DNA of 64,000 bases from Ambrosia x helenae (Eukaryota; Streptophyta; Magnoliopsida; Asterales; Asteraceae), in NCBI GenBank assembly GCA_030844895.1, contig CM061231.1:149582165-149646164 (forward strand), written 5' to 3'. Shown here one piece after another: positions 46,181 to 57,220 of the stretch (positions are counted from its first letter, which is position 1; every line of letters starts with the position of its first letter). The notes below the pieces were generated by a model. The model saw nothing but the letters and a program-made list of their open reading frames with translations, made no database searches and had not been told where the DNA came from. A program made the translations under genes and the position numbers.

Positions 46181-48583
46181 TTAATTAAACATTGGTACCC
46201 AGGCCATCGCGGTCCTGGGCACTCCTGAAGCATCTACGTAAGACACTTCTCTTAAGCACATGTCCTTTTTCTCATTTGGGATTGATGTAGCTGCCGCCTT
46301 TGCTTTCCAGACTTGTTTAGGCTTAGCACACGGTTTTGCTACTTTCGGAGTAGCAGCTTTCTGTTTCTCAGGTTGCTTCGACTTCTGTGGTTGAACAACC
46401 TTCCGTTTGCTCTTGGCAGCATTCCAGTCTCCATCAGATGGTTTACCTTTGGTATTAGCATTCTTCCTTGCCTTAGGTTTTTCAACCTTCATTGGCTTGG
46501 AGTAGTAGTTATCCCTTGGTGTAACCCTCTGATTCTGTCTATAATAGGGCACATAAGGACGACTTGTGCAATTCCTTGCAATGTGACCGGGTCTTCCACA
46601 GTTGTAACATGTCTGCTTCTTTGCATATGAAGCATATCCCGGTCTGTTCGATCCCACTGATGAATGTGAGTGATGGGATCTGTTGGATGATTTGTTTGCA
46701 GGCTTCCCAGTCTTCCTGCTCTGCTTAGAACAACTTGAACACCCGTGTGAACAAGATTGTGCGTGTGATGATGACTGTCCTTGAGCTTTCTGTTTAACTT
46801 CAGGAACCTGTTCAGAAGAGTTAGCACAGGTAGTTTTTCTATGTGGTGGCACATATTTATCGGTCGTGCCATTAACAGATAGCTCAGAAACAGTCTTTTG
46901 CACATATGGTATAGCATCTGCAGACAAATTAGACTGTTTCACACAAACACCTGCATTATTAGTGCAAACAATATCATCCCCCTCAACCTTAACCTCTACT
47001 TTTACTAAATCTGCACATGAAGTAGAAACATTAGTAATATTCACACATTTAAATTCAGGGATTGTTGGCTTTATTACACCTGTGCCAACAGTCATGGATG
47101 AGGGATCCTCACATTCTTGTTTAATCTCGACTGGCCTTGAGCACACAGATTTTTCAGATTCTAGCTCAGTCGAGGGTATGTCATTTGATTCAGTTAAGCC
47201 ACCTAATTCAGAAACTTGTGGTGGCTCTACTGAATCCCCCGTTGACTTAGCTGCTCTAGAGGACTCACAGCTGGATTCACGTGATTCAACTGATACTGAT
47301 TTCTCAGATTCAGTTGTTTTAGGTGATTCACATTTGGAGTCACTTTCAGAAGTTGGTGGGGCAACTGGTTCAACGGTCTTTTCTGAGTCTAGATCAGATT
47401 CAGACTCAGGTGCAGTCATTTTTGAATCATCTGAATGAGGCTCAGAGTTGGTCAGATGATTTTCACCGTCTGCCATTTGCTTTAGACAAAGTTCTCTAAT
47501 TTGCTTCATGAAATCAAACTCATAGTTCGCACTAGAGTTTTGCTGAGTGGTTGAATCAGAAATTTGTTCATTTCCTTTTAAATCTTCATGTTTAGATTCT
47601 CTAGACACTCCTACGAATTCATCGGATTCAGATGAGGATGGAACCTCATCTTTGCTAACCTCAAAAACTCTGTCCACCTCTTTATTTTTCTCATAATTTA
47701 ATGTCTCAGTCTGCTTTGAAGCATCTTGAGACTGGACAAAAGTTTTTGATGGGGCCTGCTCGTGCTTATGTTGGTTGTTCTTTGGTTTAGAGATTTTTAC
47801 AGGGACCGATTCAGGTTTGGAAATTTTAACTTGATCCCTCGATGGTCGACTGGTTGGCTTTTCTATTGGAGGACCGTATCCTTTAACAGGCAGAGCCAAC
47901 AATTCTTCATCCGACATGGGAATTGAGGAATAGTTTTCATTAAAAGGTGGTGGAATTTCCACAAACCCAATTCCCTTATTCCTCACGTCCTTTGGTCTGT
48001 ACCTTAACTGGGTATTGATCATTTTTTCAACTTTGGGACTGGAACAATCGAACTTTTTAAAATGAAAATCGGCATTTTCAAATTTAGATTTTAAGTCGAT
48101 CAATTCCGCGGTTAAAGTATCAGACAGTCGTTTGAAGTGTAAATATCGACACTTGTGATCACTCACCTCCTGATGCAAGCGCTTGATATCGAGTTTTTGT
48201 TGTTCGACCATTTCTTTATAAGAATTAAATTTCTTTTTAATGTCCCAAGTGGCCATTTTCTCGTATTCAAGCTGCTTGTATGCAGAGAGAGTTTCTTCTC
48301 TAAAACCCTTAATTTTTAACCTGCATCGTTCAGTACAACATGATTCAGCTAAAATGTCAGCGTGTACCTCGGATGCGGATGGCACATGGTCATTCAGTTG
48401 TGCCATGTAAGCTTGAGCAGCATGAGCAGCAGGAGCAACAGATGTAATAGGAGCAGCAGATGTGACAGAAGCAGCAGGAGCGGCAGAAGTGACGGGAGCC
48501 GTAGGAGCTGAAGAACACATTTCACCATAGAAATCACTTTGAGAAAGCATTTTTGATTTCTTAACTGTGATTCCCCAAGACAT
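46181..48583 (-). CDS. Copia/SIRE-like Gag
   Basis: About 800 codons from ATG at 48583 (MSWGITVKKS); the frame is open further upstream but only from a TTG. An Ala/Pro/Ser-rich segment comes first, then a coiled-coil-like region (about residues 110-180), a long acidic Ser/Glu-rich middle, and one CCHC knuckle CYNCGRPGHIARNC (about residue 670) followed by a basic tail. It ends AMAWVPMFN then TAA; a pol stub follows. Gag forms the particle that packages element RNA. I do not recognise the usual UBN2-type capsid domain, so the N-terminal half is unusual. Intact frame in a unit with identical outer LTRs suggests it is still expressible. Confidence 0.8.
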   Translation of the reverse strand: MSWGITVKKSKMLSQSDFYGEMCSSAPTAPVTSAAPAASVTSAAPITSVAPAAHAAQAYMAQLNDHVPSASEVHADILAESCCTERCRLKIKGFREETLSAYKQLEYEKMATWDIKKKFNSYKEMVEQQKLDIKRLHQEVSDHKCRYLHFKRLSDTLTAELIDLKSKFENADFHFKKFDCSSPKVEKMINTQLRYRPKDVRNKGIGFVEIPPPFNENYSSIPMSDEELLALPVKGYGPPIEKPTSRPSRDQVKISKPESVPVKISKPKNNQHKHEQAPSKTFVQSQDASKQTETLNYEKNKEVDRVFEVSKDEVPSSSESDEFVGVSRESKHEDLKGNEQISDSTTQQNSSANYEFDFMKQIRELCLKQMADGENHLTNSEPHSDDSKMTAPESESDLDSEKTVEPVAPPTSESDSKCESPKTTESEKSVSVESRESSCESSRAAKSTGDSVEPPQVSELGGLTESNDIPSTELESEKSVCSRPVEIKQECEDPSSMTVGTGVIKPTIPEFKCVNITNVSTSCADLVKVEVKVEGDDIVCTNNAGVCVKQSNLSADAIPYVQKTVSELSVNGTTDKYVPPHRKTTCANSSEQVPEVKQKAQGQSSSHAQSCSHGCSSCSKQSRKTGKPANKSSNRSHHSHSSVGSNRPGYASYAKKQTCYNCGRPGHIARNCTSRPYVPYYRQNQRVTPRDNYYSKPMKVEKPKARKNANTKGKPSDGDWNAAKSKRKVVQPQKSKQPEKQKAATPKVAKPCAKPKQVWKAKAAATSIPNEKKDMCLREVSYVDASGVPRTAMAWVPMFN

Positions 48584-48738
48584 TTTGTATTTTTCTTGAA
48601 ACTTGATCCCCCAAAAATCTAGACGTTCTACCAAAATTTTTAAGACGAGCACCGGGCGTTCAGCCGTAGTCAACCGTCAAAACGTATTAGTAACGTCGAT
48701 CCCCCGAAATTGAACTAGTACCCTCCAAAAGATACCAC

Positions 48739-48772
<34 letters not shown>

Positions 48773-50507
48773 AACGCCTCCCACTCCCAAGACTAGTCAC
48801 GAGATATGATATAATTGGTACACACCTCTCAAAAAAAAATACTGCAACACTTCTCTCAATAAATCTGCTCTCTCTCTCTCTCCTCACAATTCACTCTTTC
48901 ACTCGTGACCTCTCTCTCTCCAATTTATTGATCTCAAAGCAACTCTCTCACTATACTAATAATCCAACTAAAACCCCCTTCTCTCTCTCTGGCAAGTTTC
49001 TTCATACAAAACAACTATTATCTCTCACAAGATCTACTCCTCTTTCTGTTTACAAATTTGATAATGAACACCATAACAACCTTCTTCTATATCTGATAAT
49101 AGTGACCCCCGCTCTCTCGATTTTCGTGCAGCAACCAAGAACAACCACAACAGCAAGGTCCCGATCAGATGGTGATTTTGGGTTGCAGGTTTGGTAGGGT
49201 TTCCGGTGGTTTTTGGTAGATGGTTACGGGTGGTCGGGTTGGATTGATGGTTGCAGGTGGATGTGATGGTGGCGTTCGGGTTAGGTCTGGTTTCGGGTTG
49301 TTTATTTTTTTTTTTGTTTCGGGTTGAGTTTTAATGGTGTTGGGTTGGGTGTTGTCCGGTATGGGTGAGTTGCAGGTACGGTATGGGTGGTCGGGTTGTT
49401 GTCCGGGTCAAGGTGTTTGGTTTTCGGGTTGAGGTGAGGGCTGAGGGCGTCGGGTCACAGATCGGCTCAAGATCCGGGTTGTGTGTATCCTTTCAGCTCT
49501 GTACGTCCAGGTTGGATTCCGGTTGGTGTTCTCACGTCGTGTTGGTTTTGTGTTTGGTGGTGGGTTTGTTTGGCCTGGTTATGGTTAAGGTTGGGTTCGG
49601 TTCGGGTCGGGTCGGAGGGTGGTTTTTCCGGTCAGATAGGTACAGGTGGTCGGGTTTGTTGCAGGTGGGTATGGGTTGACCGGGTATGAGATGGGTGGTG
49701 TTACGGGTATGGTGGGTTTCCAGTTGAGTTTCAGGTCGGGTGGTGAGTTCAACCTCGAATCAGGAGTTCGAGTAGTGAGTTCGACCTCGAGTCAGGCTGA
49801 GTTCGATCTAGTATCTGAGTTTAACCTTGAGTTCAACCTCAACCCTGAGTTCAACCTTCAACCCTGAGTTCAACCTTCAACCCTGAGTTCAACCTCCAAC
49901 CCTGAGTTCAACCTTCAACCCTGAGTTCAACCTCAACCCTGAGTTCAACCTTCAACCCTGAGTTCAACCTTCAAGGATGAGTTCGACCTGCACGGAGAGT
50001 TCGAGTAGCAAATATGTGTTCGAGGTGACGTGGCGAGTTCGACCAGCTTGTTTGGTTTCAGACTGATGATGAACAGTACCAGCACCTTTCTCGAGAGTTG
50101 AGCTGTCAAAAGTTTATGTTTCCAAAAAAAATTGTAATCTCTTTTAAATGGAATCTTTGACTTTTTGAAATAATCTCTCCTCCTTAAATGAAATTCCGTA
50201 AATTATGCACCTATGGGAAGACTTGACAATTTTTCTCATAACCAACAACCCCACAAAAGTAGCAAACACCTTTATGCAATTTCAAAATGGATCAACAGCC
50301 CTATTTTTCACTTATTCTTCATGTTCTTCAAAATGTTTATAAAAATAAAATCTGCGAAAAATTCTAAAACACAAAAAAAACTGATTAGAAAAATAAAATT
50401 ATTGAACGAGATAAAGAATAAACCTGTAAAACCGATAAAACGCAGCAGCATAAACGTCTTCTTTTGATCTTCGAATGATACCGAACCGAGCCTTCGAAAG
50501 ACTTCTT
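48584..50507 (-). other. Long copia leader with repeats
   Basis: About 1.9 kb between PBS and gag. Contains an (ATT)n tract (about 48740-48771), CT-rich stretches on the plus strand, a GGGTT-rich block on the plus strand (about 49195-49740), and a tandem repeat (49844-49970). I see no convincing gene; plus-strand frames here are low-complexity. Confidence 0.7.
49844..49970. repeat. 19-bp tandem repeat
   Basis: About seven copies of CCCTGAGTTCAACCTTCAA, some 18 bp, with looser GAGTTCGACC variants on both sides (49745-50045). Confidence 0.9.
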
Positions 50508-50523
50508 AGGCTCTGATACCAAT
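50508..50523 (-). promoter_or_regulatory. Primer binding site beside LTR C
   Basis: ATTGGTATCAGAGCCT on the minus strand right after the 5' LTR of the unit. Confidence 0.88.
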
Positions 50524-50855
50524 TGTAAGTCCAAGATCTTCTCTACCGGGTATCAAACAAACAATCGAGTGCGGAAAACAAGATTGAATGGTGAAGAACA
50601 AGAAAGAGACTTTGAATAGAATGATTTTATTGATCGAGTGCACACGGTTTCAATGAACCGTCTGGTACACCTACTAGCCGAAAATAACAAAGCAAAAGAA
50701 CAATAGACTAGCAACCCCAAAACAACTAAGTAACCCCCTATTTATATGAATATAGGGCGGTCATGTTACATGGATCTCTTGGGCCGAAATCTAACTAACA
50801 CACTAATACTAACAAGCCCAAGTCAAACGCAAACCTCTAATAACATGGCCCAACA
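50524..50855 (-). repeat. Copia LTR C (5' LTR of the unit)
   Basis: 332 bp, identical to LTR A by eye; TATA box at 50739-50746 on the minus strand. Followed by target duplication GTGCG (50856-50860). Confidence 0.93.
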
Positions 50856-51870
50856 GTGCGTTAACGTATGTTAAGTGTGATTGCATGATTGTATGTTTGA
50901 GAGTGTAAACATAACACGGGGAGTCTCGGGTCACCAATGGGATGTTGAGTCTTGTACTTTGGGTCAGTTAAACAGTCACGGTGTTTTCAAACGAACTTGG
51001 TTATGGTCTGGACATCTAGGGACTAACTAACCTACGGGTTATTAGTCTAAGTGCTTGTAACTGTCATATGTTAGGTCGCCGCTTTACGGGACTAGCATAG
51101 CTGCTGAGTTATTCGTATTACGAAGTAACGCAACTTAAGGTGAGTTTACGGCCCCTCTTTTAAACTAGTTTTACATTTTCGGGGGAGAAAACATGTGTTA
51201 AAACGATTATGTGGTAACTACTGTCATACTATGGGTTTCTATTGTGTACTACACGATCTTTGGAAGTCCCGGGGGGAACCATGAATGTGCGGGTTTGCAC
51301 AACGGGGAAATGTGAATAGCGCTATTGGGAGTGACCAACCCCGCTCGTCGACTTGGAGGGTCGGCGGGTGCATATTGTCTCAAACAGGAACAACAGGAAC
51401 AACAGGTTTACTACATCGGGCACACATTTGGTTTGCGAGTTAGTAATGGTTTTCCAATCGTGGTAGTAACAAAACGTACGCCTAGCTAGCGTACACTGGT
51501 TTTCGATTTGTTATAGTATGGACAGGTTGACTTGGTACTTGGATTACAAAACCTGTAAACTCACCAGCATTTTTGTGCTGACGTAAACTTTTACATGTTT
51601 TCTCAGGTCGCTAAGGTAGCACGACTGGACTAGGGCGCACGCGTCTGCACGGCGTCTAGTTAGGGTTGCATGGTTTTACAAACGTTGAACATTTGGTTTA
51701 CTATTGAATATTGTTTTGAATAAGCTTCCGCTGTAAACGGGGATTTTAAACATTGTTTTGAAATTGCATTATGTTCATTTTAGACTTGTTTATTGTGATC
51801 GTTGGTTTGGATCCTGGTTTGTCATGCGCCTCGCGGTAAAACTCCGCAAGTGGATTTTGAGGGTGTGACA
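50856..51870 (+). repeat. Family 2 5' LTR, right part
   Basis: Continuation of the LTR interrupted at 37992, ending GGGTGTGACA. It carries the candidate intron splice sites (CTTAAG|GTGAGT near 51138 and TTTTCTCAG|GTCGC near 51607). Confidence 0.93.
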
Positions 51871-52426
51871 GATTGGTATCAGAGCCAATGGTTATAGTGA
51901 ACTAGGACTGCATGTAGAGTCTAGTCTATAGCCGAGTCGCACACACTAGACGATCACATGGTACTAAACATTATGGTGGTTTACGTATGGTCTTGTCGGG
52001 GTGTCTCTAAATCATTTGGTCTTTCTACGTTACATCATCCGATCTATCTTAGGTTGGGTTACTTACTTTCTAGGCAGTGTAGTATATTGGAGTGAATCGT
52101 GTACTCTTGAGATTTGTCCAAGGCTCGGACATCTCCCTTTTGTACTCCAATAGAAACACTTGCCATAAACTACCGTAGTATTACGGTGTATAGCTAAGAG
52201 TCCATGTTCGGTGATTTGAACTTTGAACTAGGAGAACACTTGGAGGACCATGTAGAGCGGTTTTCATTTTGGGTGCACACAAAATCATAAACCAAAATGC
52301 ATGGAAGCCCTAGTGAGCTCTGGGTTTGAAGGGATAGTCCTGGATTGGATCTAGCTTTGATCTTGTAAACATTAGTGGTTATCTTTATCTGCGAAACTAA
52401 ATTTTCTCGTTCTTTCTGCCAGAATC
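51871..52426 (+). other. Family 2 primer binding site and leader
   Basis: TGGTATCAGAGCC near 51874, then about 80 bp nearly identical to family 1. Stem TATTGGAGT (52085-52093) with ACTCCAATA (52144-52152) and inner GTCC...GGAC correspond to the family 1 leader stem, with the GGGG/CCCC core changed to GGAG/CTCC. Confidence 0.75.
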
Positions 52427-55400
52427 ATGTCTGGAGTACGAGGAGGACGTGGAGGTGGTCGCAATGGTGGACGTGGTGGTGGTCGCGGTGGTGCTGGTGG
52501 TCGTGGAGGTATTAACCTATCGCAGGATGAACTGAACAACTTGCTCCAAGCTGCCTTCCAGTTAGGGCACAACGGTGGTGGTAAGTTGATTTATCCATTT
52601 TCTTTGCCTCATTGGTGAACTTTGTTTACATTCTTCGTGGTTTCTCATGCGTTTCATTTCAGGTGGTCCTGTTAACCCACCCCCACCCATGTGTACCTAC
52701 AAGATGTTTCGGGACTGCAAGCCCCAGAAATTCTCTGGCACTGAGGGTGCGGTGAGCTTGCTTAGGTGGCTGGAGAAGGTGGAGTCAGTGTTTCTGATGT
52801 GTAACTGTCTCCCAGAAGATCGGGTTAAGTATGCTGCTGCGTTATTCCAGGATGTTGCTTTGACTTGGTGGAATAACATCACCCAGAATATGGGTATTGG
52901 GGAGGCGTATGCTATGCCTTGGGAGAATTTTGTGCAGCTGTTGAAGCGAGAGTACTGTCCGAGGGAAGAAGTGCAGAAGTTAGAGCACGAGGTGTGGAAC
53001 CTCAAGATGTCTGGGTCTGAAATTGAGAAGTATACTGTGAGGCGTAACGAGTTGGCAGTGCTGTGTCCCGATCTGCATGTGCCAGAATACAGGAGGATTG
53101 AGCATTATATCTCGGGGTTGGTGCCAGAAATCGCAGGGTTGGTAGCTGCGGGAAATCATCCTACATACTCAGAGGTGGTCCGATCGGCTCATAGGATGAC
53201 CAACTTAAAGGTGAATGAGGGTATTTTGCCTGCTAAGGGTTCGACTGTCAAGGCCCCAGAGAACAACAAGCGCAAGTGGGATAATGAAGGGAAAGGATCT
53301 GGGCCAGCACAGCAGGGTAAGAGGTTTGATAATGGGGGTTCTTCTTCTTCGGGTAACAAACAGGGTGGTTATGCGGGGAAACTGCCTAAATGCAACAAGT
53401 GTGGACGTCATCATCAAGGGAACTGCGACAGTAACCGTTGTCATCGCTGCCAGCGAATTGGGCATTTTGCTAAAGATTGTCGGGTTACACTTCCATCGAC
53501 CTAGGCCCCGACTACTAACTCAGCTCCTACTACTCAAGGGACTACGGGAAGACAAGGATGTTACAACTGTGGTGAGACTGGGCATTACAAGAAGGATTGC
53601 CCAAAACTGAAGCAGGGTGGAAACAACGGTAATGGGAACAACGGGGGCGGTGGCAGGTATGCACGCGCCTTCGTCATTGGAGCCGCTGAGGCTAGACAGG
53701 ATCCTGACACAGTTACCGGTACGTTCCTTCTCAATAATCGTTCTGTTAGTGTGTTATTTGATTCTGGTGCCGACAAGAGTTTTGTATCCATGGAAGTTAG
53801 TCGACTGCTAGATGTAGTACCGTACCATTAGAGACTAAGTATATTATTGAGTTGGCTGACGGTAAAAAGATTGAAGCTACTTGAATCCTTCGGGAGTGTC
53901 AATTAGAGTTGACGGGTTTGTCGTTCCCCATCGACCTTGTGCCGGTACCTTTGGGTAGTTTTGACGTGGTGGTAGGCATGGATTGGTTGTCTTTGTATCG
54001 CGCGGAGATTGTCTGTTACGACAAGATTATTCGGATTCCTCTCCCTGATGGAGAATTCCTTTCGGTGTACGGTATCAAGGGTGGTGTTCCGCTGAATATC
54101 ATCTCTAGCATGAAAGCCCTTAAGTGTCTTCGAAAGGGTTATCCAGCCGTTTTGGCACTTTTATCTGTTTCCTCTAGTGATGAGAAGAAGATCGACGATA
54201 TTCCAGTTGTACGCGAGTTTCCTGATGTTTTTCCCGATGATTTATCTGGTCTTCCTCCCCATCGTCAAGTCGAGTTCGGTATTGATCTTGTACCAGGGGC
54301 TGCTCCTATTGCTCGGGCCCCCTACCGTCTTGCACCTCCCGAGATGCAGGAATTATCTAGTCAGTTACAGGAACTCTTGGACAAGGGTTTCATCAGACCA
54401 AGTTCATCCCCATGGGGAGCCCCGATTCTATTTGTTAAGAAGAAGGATGGAAGTTTCCGATTGTGTGTGGACTACAGAGAACTGAACAAATTGACCGTCA
54501 AGAACCGTTATCCTCTTCCACGTATTGATGATCTATTCGACCAGCTCCAGGGTTCTAGTTACTATTCCAAGATTGACTTGAGGTCCGGTTATCACCAGTT
54601 GCGGGTAAGGGAAGCTGACGTTGCAAAGACTGCCTTTCGTACACGTTATAGCCATTATGAGTTCTTGGTCATGCCTTTCGGTCTCACGAACGCACCGGCG
54701 GTTTTCATGGACTTGATGAACCGCGTTTGCAAGCCATATCTGGACAAGTTCGTCATTGTGTTTATTGATGACATCCTGATTTACTCCAAGAACAAGACTG
54801 AACACGAGGAACACCTGCGTTTGGTTCTGGAACTCTTGCGACGGGAACAACTTTACGCCAAGTTCTCAAAGTGTGACTTTTGGTTACGCGAAGTTCAGTT
54901 CCTAGGACATGTGGTTAATGAACTAGGAATCCATGTCGATCCAGCTAAGATCGAAGCGATCAAGGACTGGGAGCACCAAAGACGCCAACTGAGGTGCGGC
55001 AATTCCTAGGCCTTGCGGGCTACTATCGTCGTTTCATTCAGGGGTTCTCGAAGATCGCTCAACCCCTCACCACTCTCACACAGAAGGATAGAAAATTCGA
55101 CTGGGGTGAACCACAAGAGTCGGCATTTCAAGAACTGAAATCCAAACTGTGTTCTGCTCCTATTTTGTCTTTACCAGAAGGCCCTGATGATTTCGTTGTT
55201 TACTGTGATGCTTCTATTCATGGTCTCGGTTGCGTGTTGATGCAACGCGAGAAAGTGATTGCGTATGCTTCTCGTCAACTCAAGGTGCACGAGAAGAACT
55301 ACACCACCCATGACTTGGAGTTGGGTGCCGTGGTATTCGCGTTGAAAATTTGGAGACATTACTTGTACGGTACCAAATGCACCATCTACACCGATCACAA

Positions 55401-57062
55401 GAGTCTCAACATATTTTCGACCAACAACATTTGAACATACGGCAGCGTCGTTGGATTGAACTCCTGAACGACTATGATTGTGCCGTTAAGTACCATCCTG
55501 GCAAGGCGAATGTTGTAGCAGACGCCTTGAGCAGGAAGGAATCAACTAAACCTCGTCGCGTTCGGGCGTTGCAGCTCACCATTCATTCATCCCTACCTGA
55601 TCAACTCCGTCCTGCCCAGTTAGAAGCTTTGAAGGAGGAATACCTTAAAGCTGAAACTATGCACGGTGCCGACAAGCACCTCGAGCGAAGGCCTGATGGC
55701 CTGCACTACTTTGCAGAACGTATATGGGTTCCTTTATTCGGGGGACTTCAGGAGCTTATCTTAGATGAGGCTCATAAGTCCCGGTATTCTATTCATCCTG
55801 GTTCGGATAAGATGTACCAAGATCTGAAGGTGCTTTACTGGTGGCCAAACATGAGGTCGAATATAGCCTCATACGTGAGCAAATGCTTGACCTGTGCTAA
55901 GGTCAAGGTGGAATACCAGAAACCGTCGGGCCTCTTACAACAACCTGAAATTCCGGAGTGGAAATGGGAACGGATTACTATGGATTTTGTCACGCAACTG
56001 CCTAAGTCACCAAGCGGGAATGACAAGATATGGGTGATTGTCGATCGGTTGACGAAATCAGCCCATTTTCTTGCTATTAAGGAGACCGACACCATGGATC
56101 GTTTGGCTCGTCTTTATCTGAAGGAAGTTGTTTCTAAGCACGGGTGCCAGTTTCTATTATCTCGGATCGTGACTCCCATTTTACTTCTCACTTCTGGAAG
56201 TCTTTGCACAAGGCTTTGGGTGCCCAACTAGACATGAGTACAGCTTATCATCCACAGACTGACGGTCAGAGTGAGCACACGATTCAAACTTTAGAAGACA
56301 TGCTGCGGGCATGTGTGATCGATTTTGGCAAAGGTTTGGGAAGCTCATTTACCATTAGTAGAATTCTCGTACAACAACAGTTATCACACGAGCATCAAGG
56401 CAGCTCCGTTCGAGGCATTGTACGGGCGGAAATGCCGTTCTCCTCTTTGTTGGGCTGAAGTGGGTGAGAGTCAACTCACTGGGCCTGAACTAGTGTACGA
56501 AACTTCGGAAAAGATCGTACAGATTCGTAACCGGTTGGCAGCGGCACGGGATCGGCAAAAGAGTTATGCTGATCAGCGTCGCAAGCCATTGGAATTCCAA
56601 GTTGATGACAAAGTACTTCTGAAAGTTTCACCGTGGAAGGGCGTCATACGCTTTGGGAAGCGTGGCAAACTCAACCCACGGTATGTCGGCCCATTTACGA
56701 TCCTGGAACGGATTGGACCGGTGGCATATCGTCTTGATTTACCGACGGAGCTCGGTAACGTACATAACGTCTTCCATGTGTCCAACTTGAAGAAGTGTCT
56801 GGCTGACGAGTCTCTCATTGTCCCACTGGAAGATATCAAGGTTGATGATCGTCTTCGGATTGTGGAAGAACCTGTGGAAATTCTGGATTACAAGATTCGT
56901 AGCCTACGTCACAGCAAGATTCGCATCGTTAAGGTTCGGTGGAACTCGAACCGAGGACCAGAGTACACGTGGGAACGGGAGGATCAGATGAAGTCTAAAT
57001 ATCCTCATCTCTTTCCTAAGGAAGCGTTCGAGTCGAGATATGTCTCTTCTGCAGCTGAATGA
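52427..57062 (+). pseudogene. Gag-Pol polyprotein, family 2 gypsy, broken
   Basis: Exon 1 52427-52580, intron 52581-52662 (82 bp, GT-AG, phase 1), exon 2 from 52663. Same domain order as family 1: gag, CHRCQRIGHFAKDC and CYNCGETGHYKKDC knuckles, DSGAD protease, RT with FIDD (about 54763), RNase H, integrase, GPY/F, chromodomain-like end. Breaks seen by comparison with family 1: TAG at 53502, 1-bp loss near 53820, TGA near 53883, 1-bp losses near 54970, 55408 and 56145, and a 1-bp gain near 56332. It cannot make full-length Pol. The LTRs are much less damaged, so it was probably moved by proteins from another copy, unless some breaks are sequence errors. Confidence 0.9.
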
Positions 57063-57220
57063 ATCTCGGGGCGAGATTCCTTTTAACGTGGGGATGATGT
57101 GACAACTCGGGTAAATCTCTCTTTTGATTTCTATCTTTTGTTTGTTCCCTTCGTTATTTCTTTTGTTCTTTTGGTACTTGTGCAATTTTCGGGACGAAAA
57201 TTCTTTTAACGTGGGGATGA
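57062..57220 (+). promoter_or_regulatory. Duplicated hairpin plus PPT module, family 2
   Basis: AATCTCG/CGAGATT with loop GGG (57062-57078) and AATTTTCG/CGAAAATT with loop GGA (57184-57202), each followed by TTTTAACGTGGGGATGATGTGAC. The sequence between the modules differs from family 1, while both stems are unchanged. Confidence 0.8.

Larger units (their letters stand above)
37993..50855 (-). mobile_element. Composite Ty1/copia unit (SIRE-like), nested in family 2 LTR
   Basis: Outer LTRs A (37993-38324) and C (50524-50855), both 332 bp and identical by eye, are flanked by GTGCG (37988-37992 and 50856-50860). PBS beside LTR C and PPT beside LTR A set the orientation as minus. An internal diverged LTR B (44002-44377) has its own PBS and PPT. 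Minus-strand order: LTR C, PBS, leader, gag, pol stub, PPT, LTR B, PBS, inverted pol, extra ORF, PPT, LTR A. Assignment to the SIRE/Maximus group is inferred from the large gag and the extra 3' ORF. Confidence 0.9.

Noticed and set aside
49365..49867. Plus-strand Gly/Val/Phe-rich ORFs in the copia leader
   Set aside because: Products of a GGGTT-rich and tandem-repeat block, antisense to the unit, with no recognisable domain.
49844..49970. Regularly spaced short repeats that might suggest a CRISPR array
   Set aside because: Units are head-to-tail without spacers, in a plant retroelement leader.
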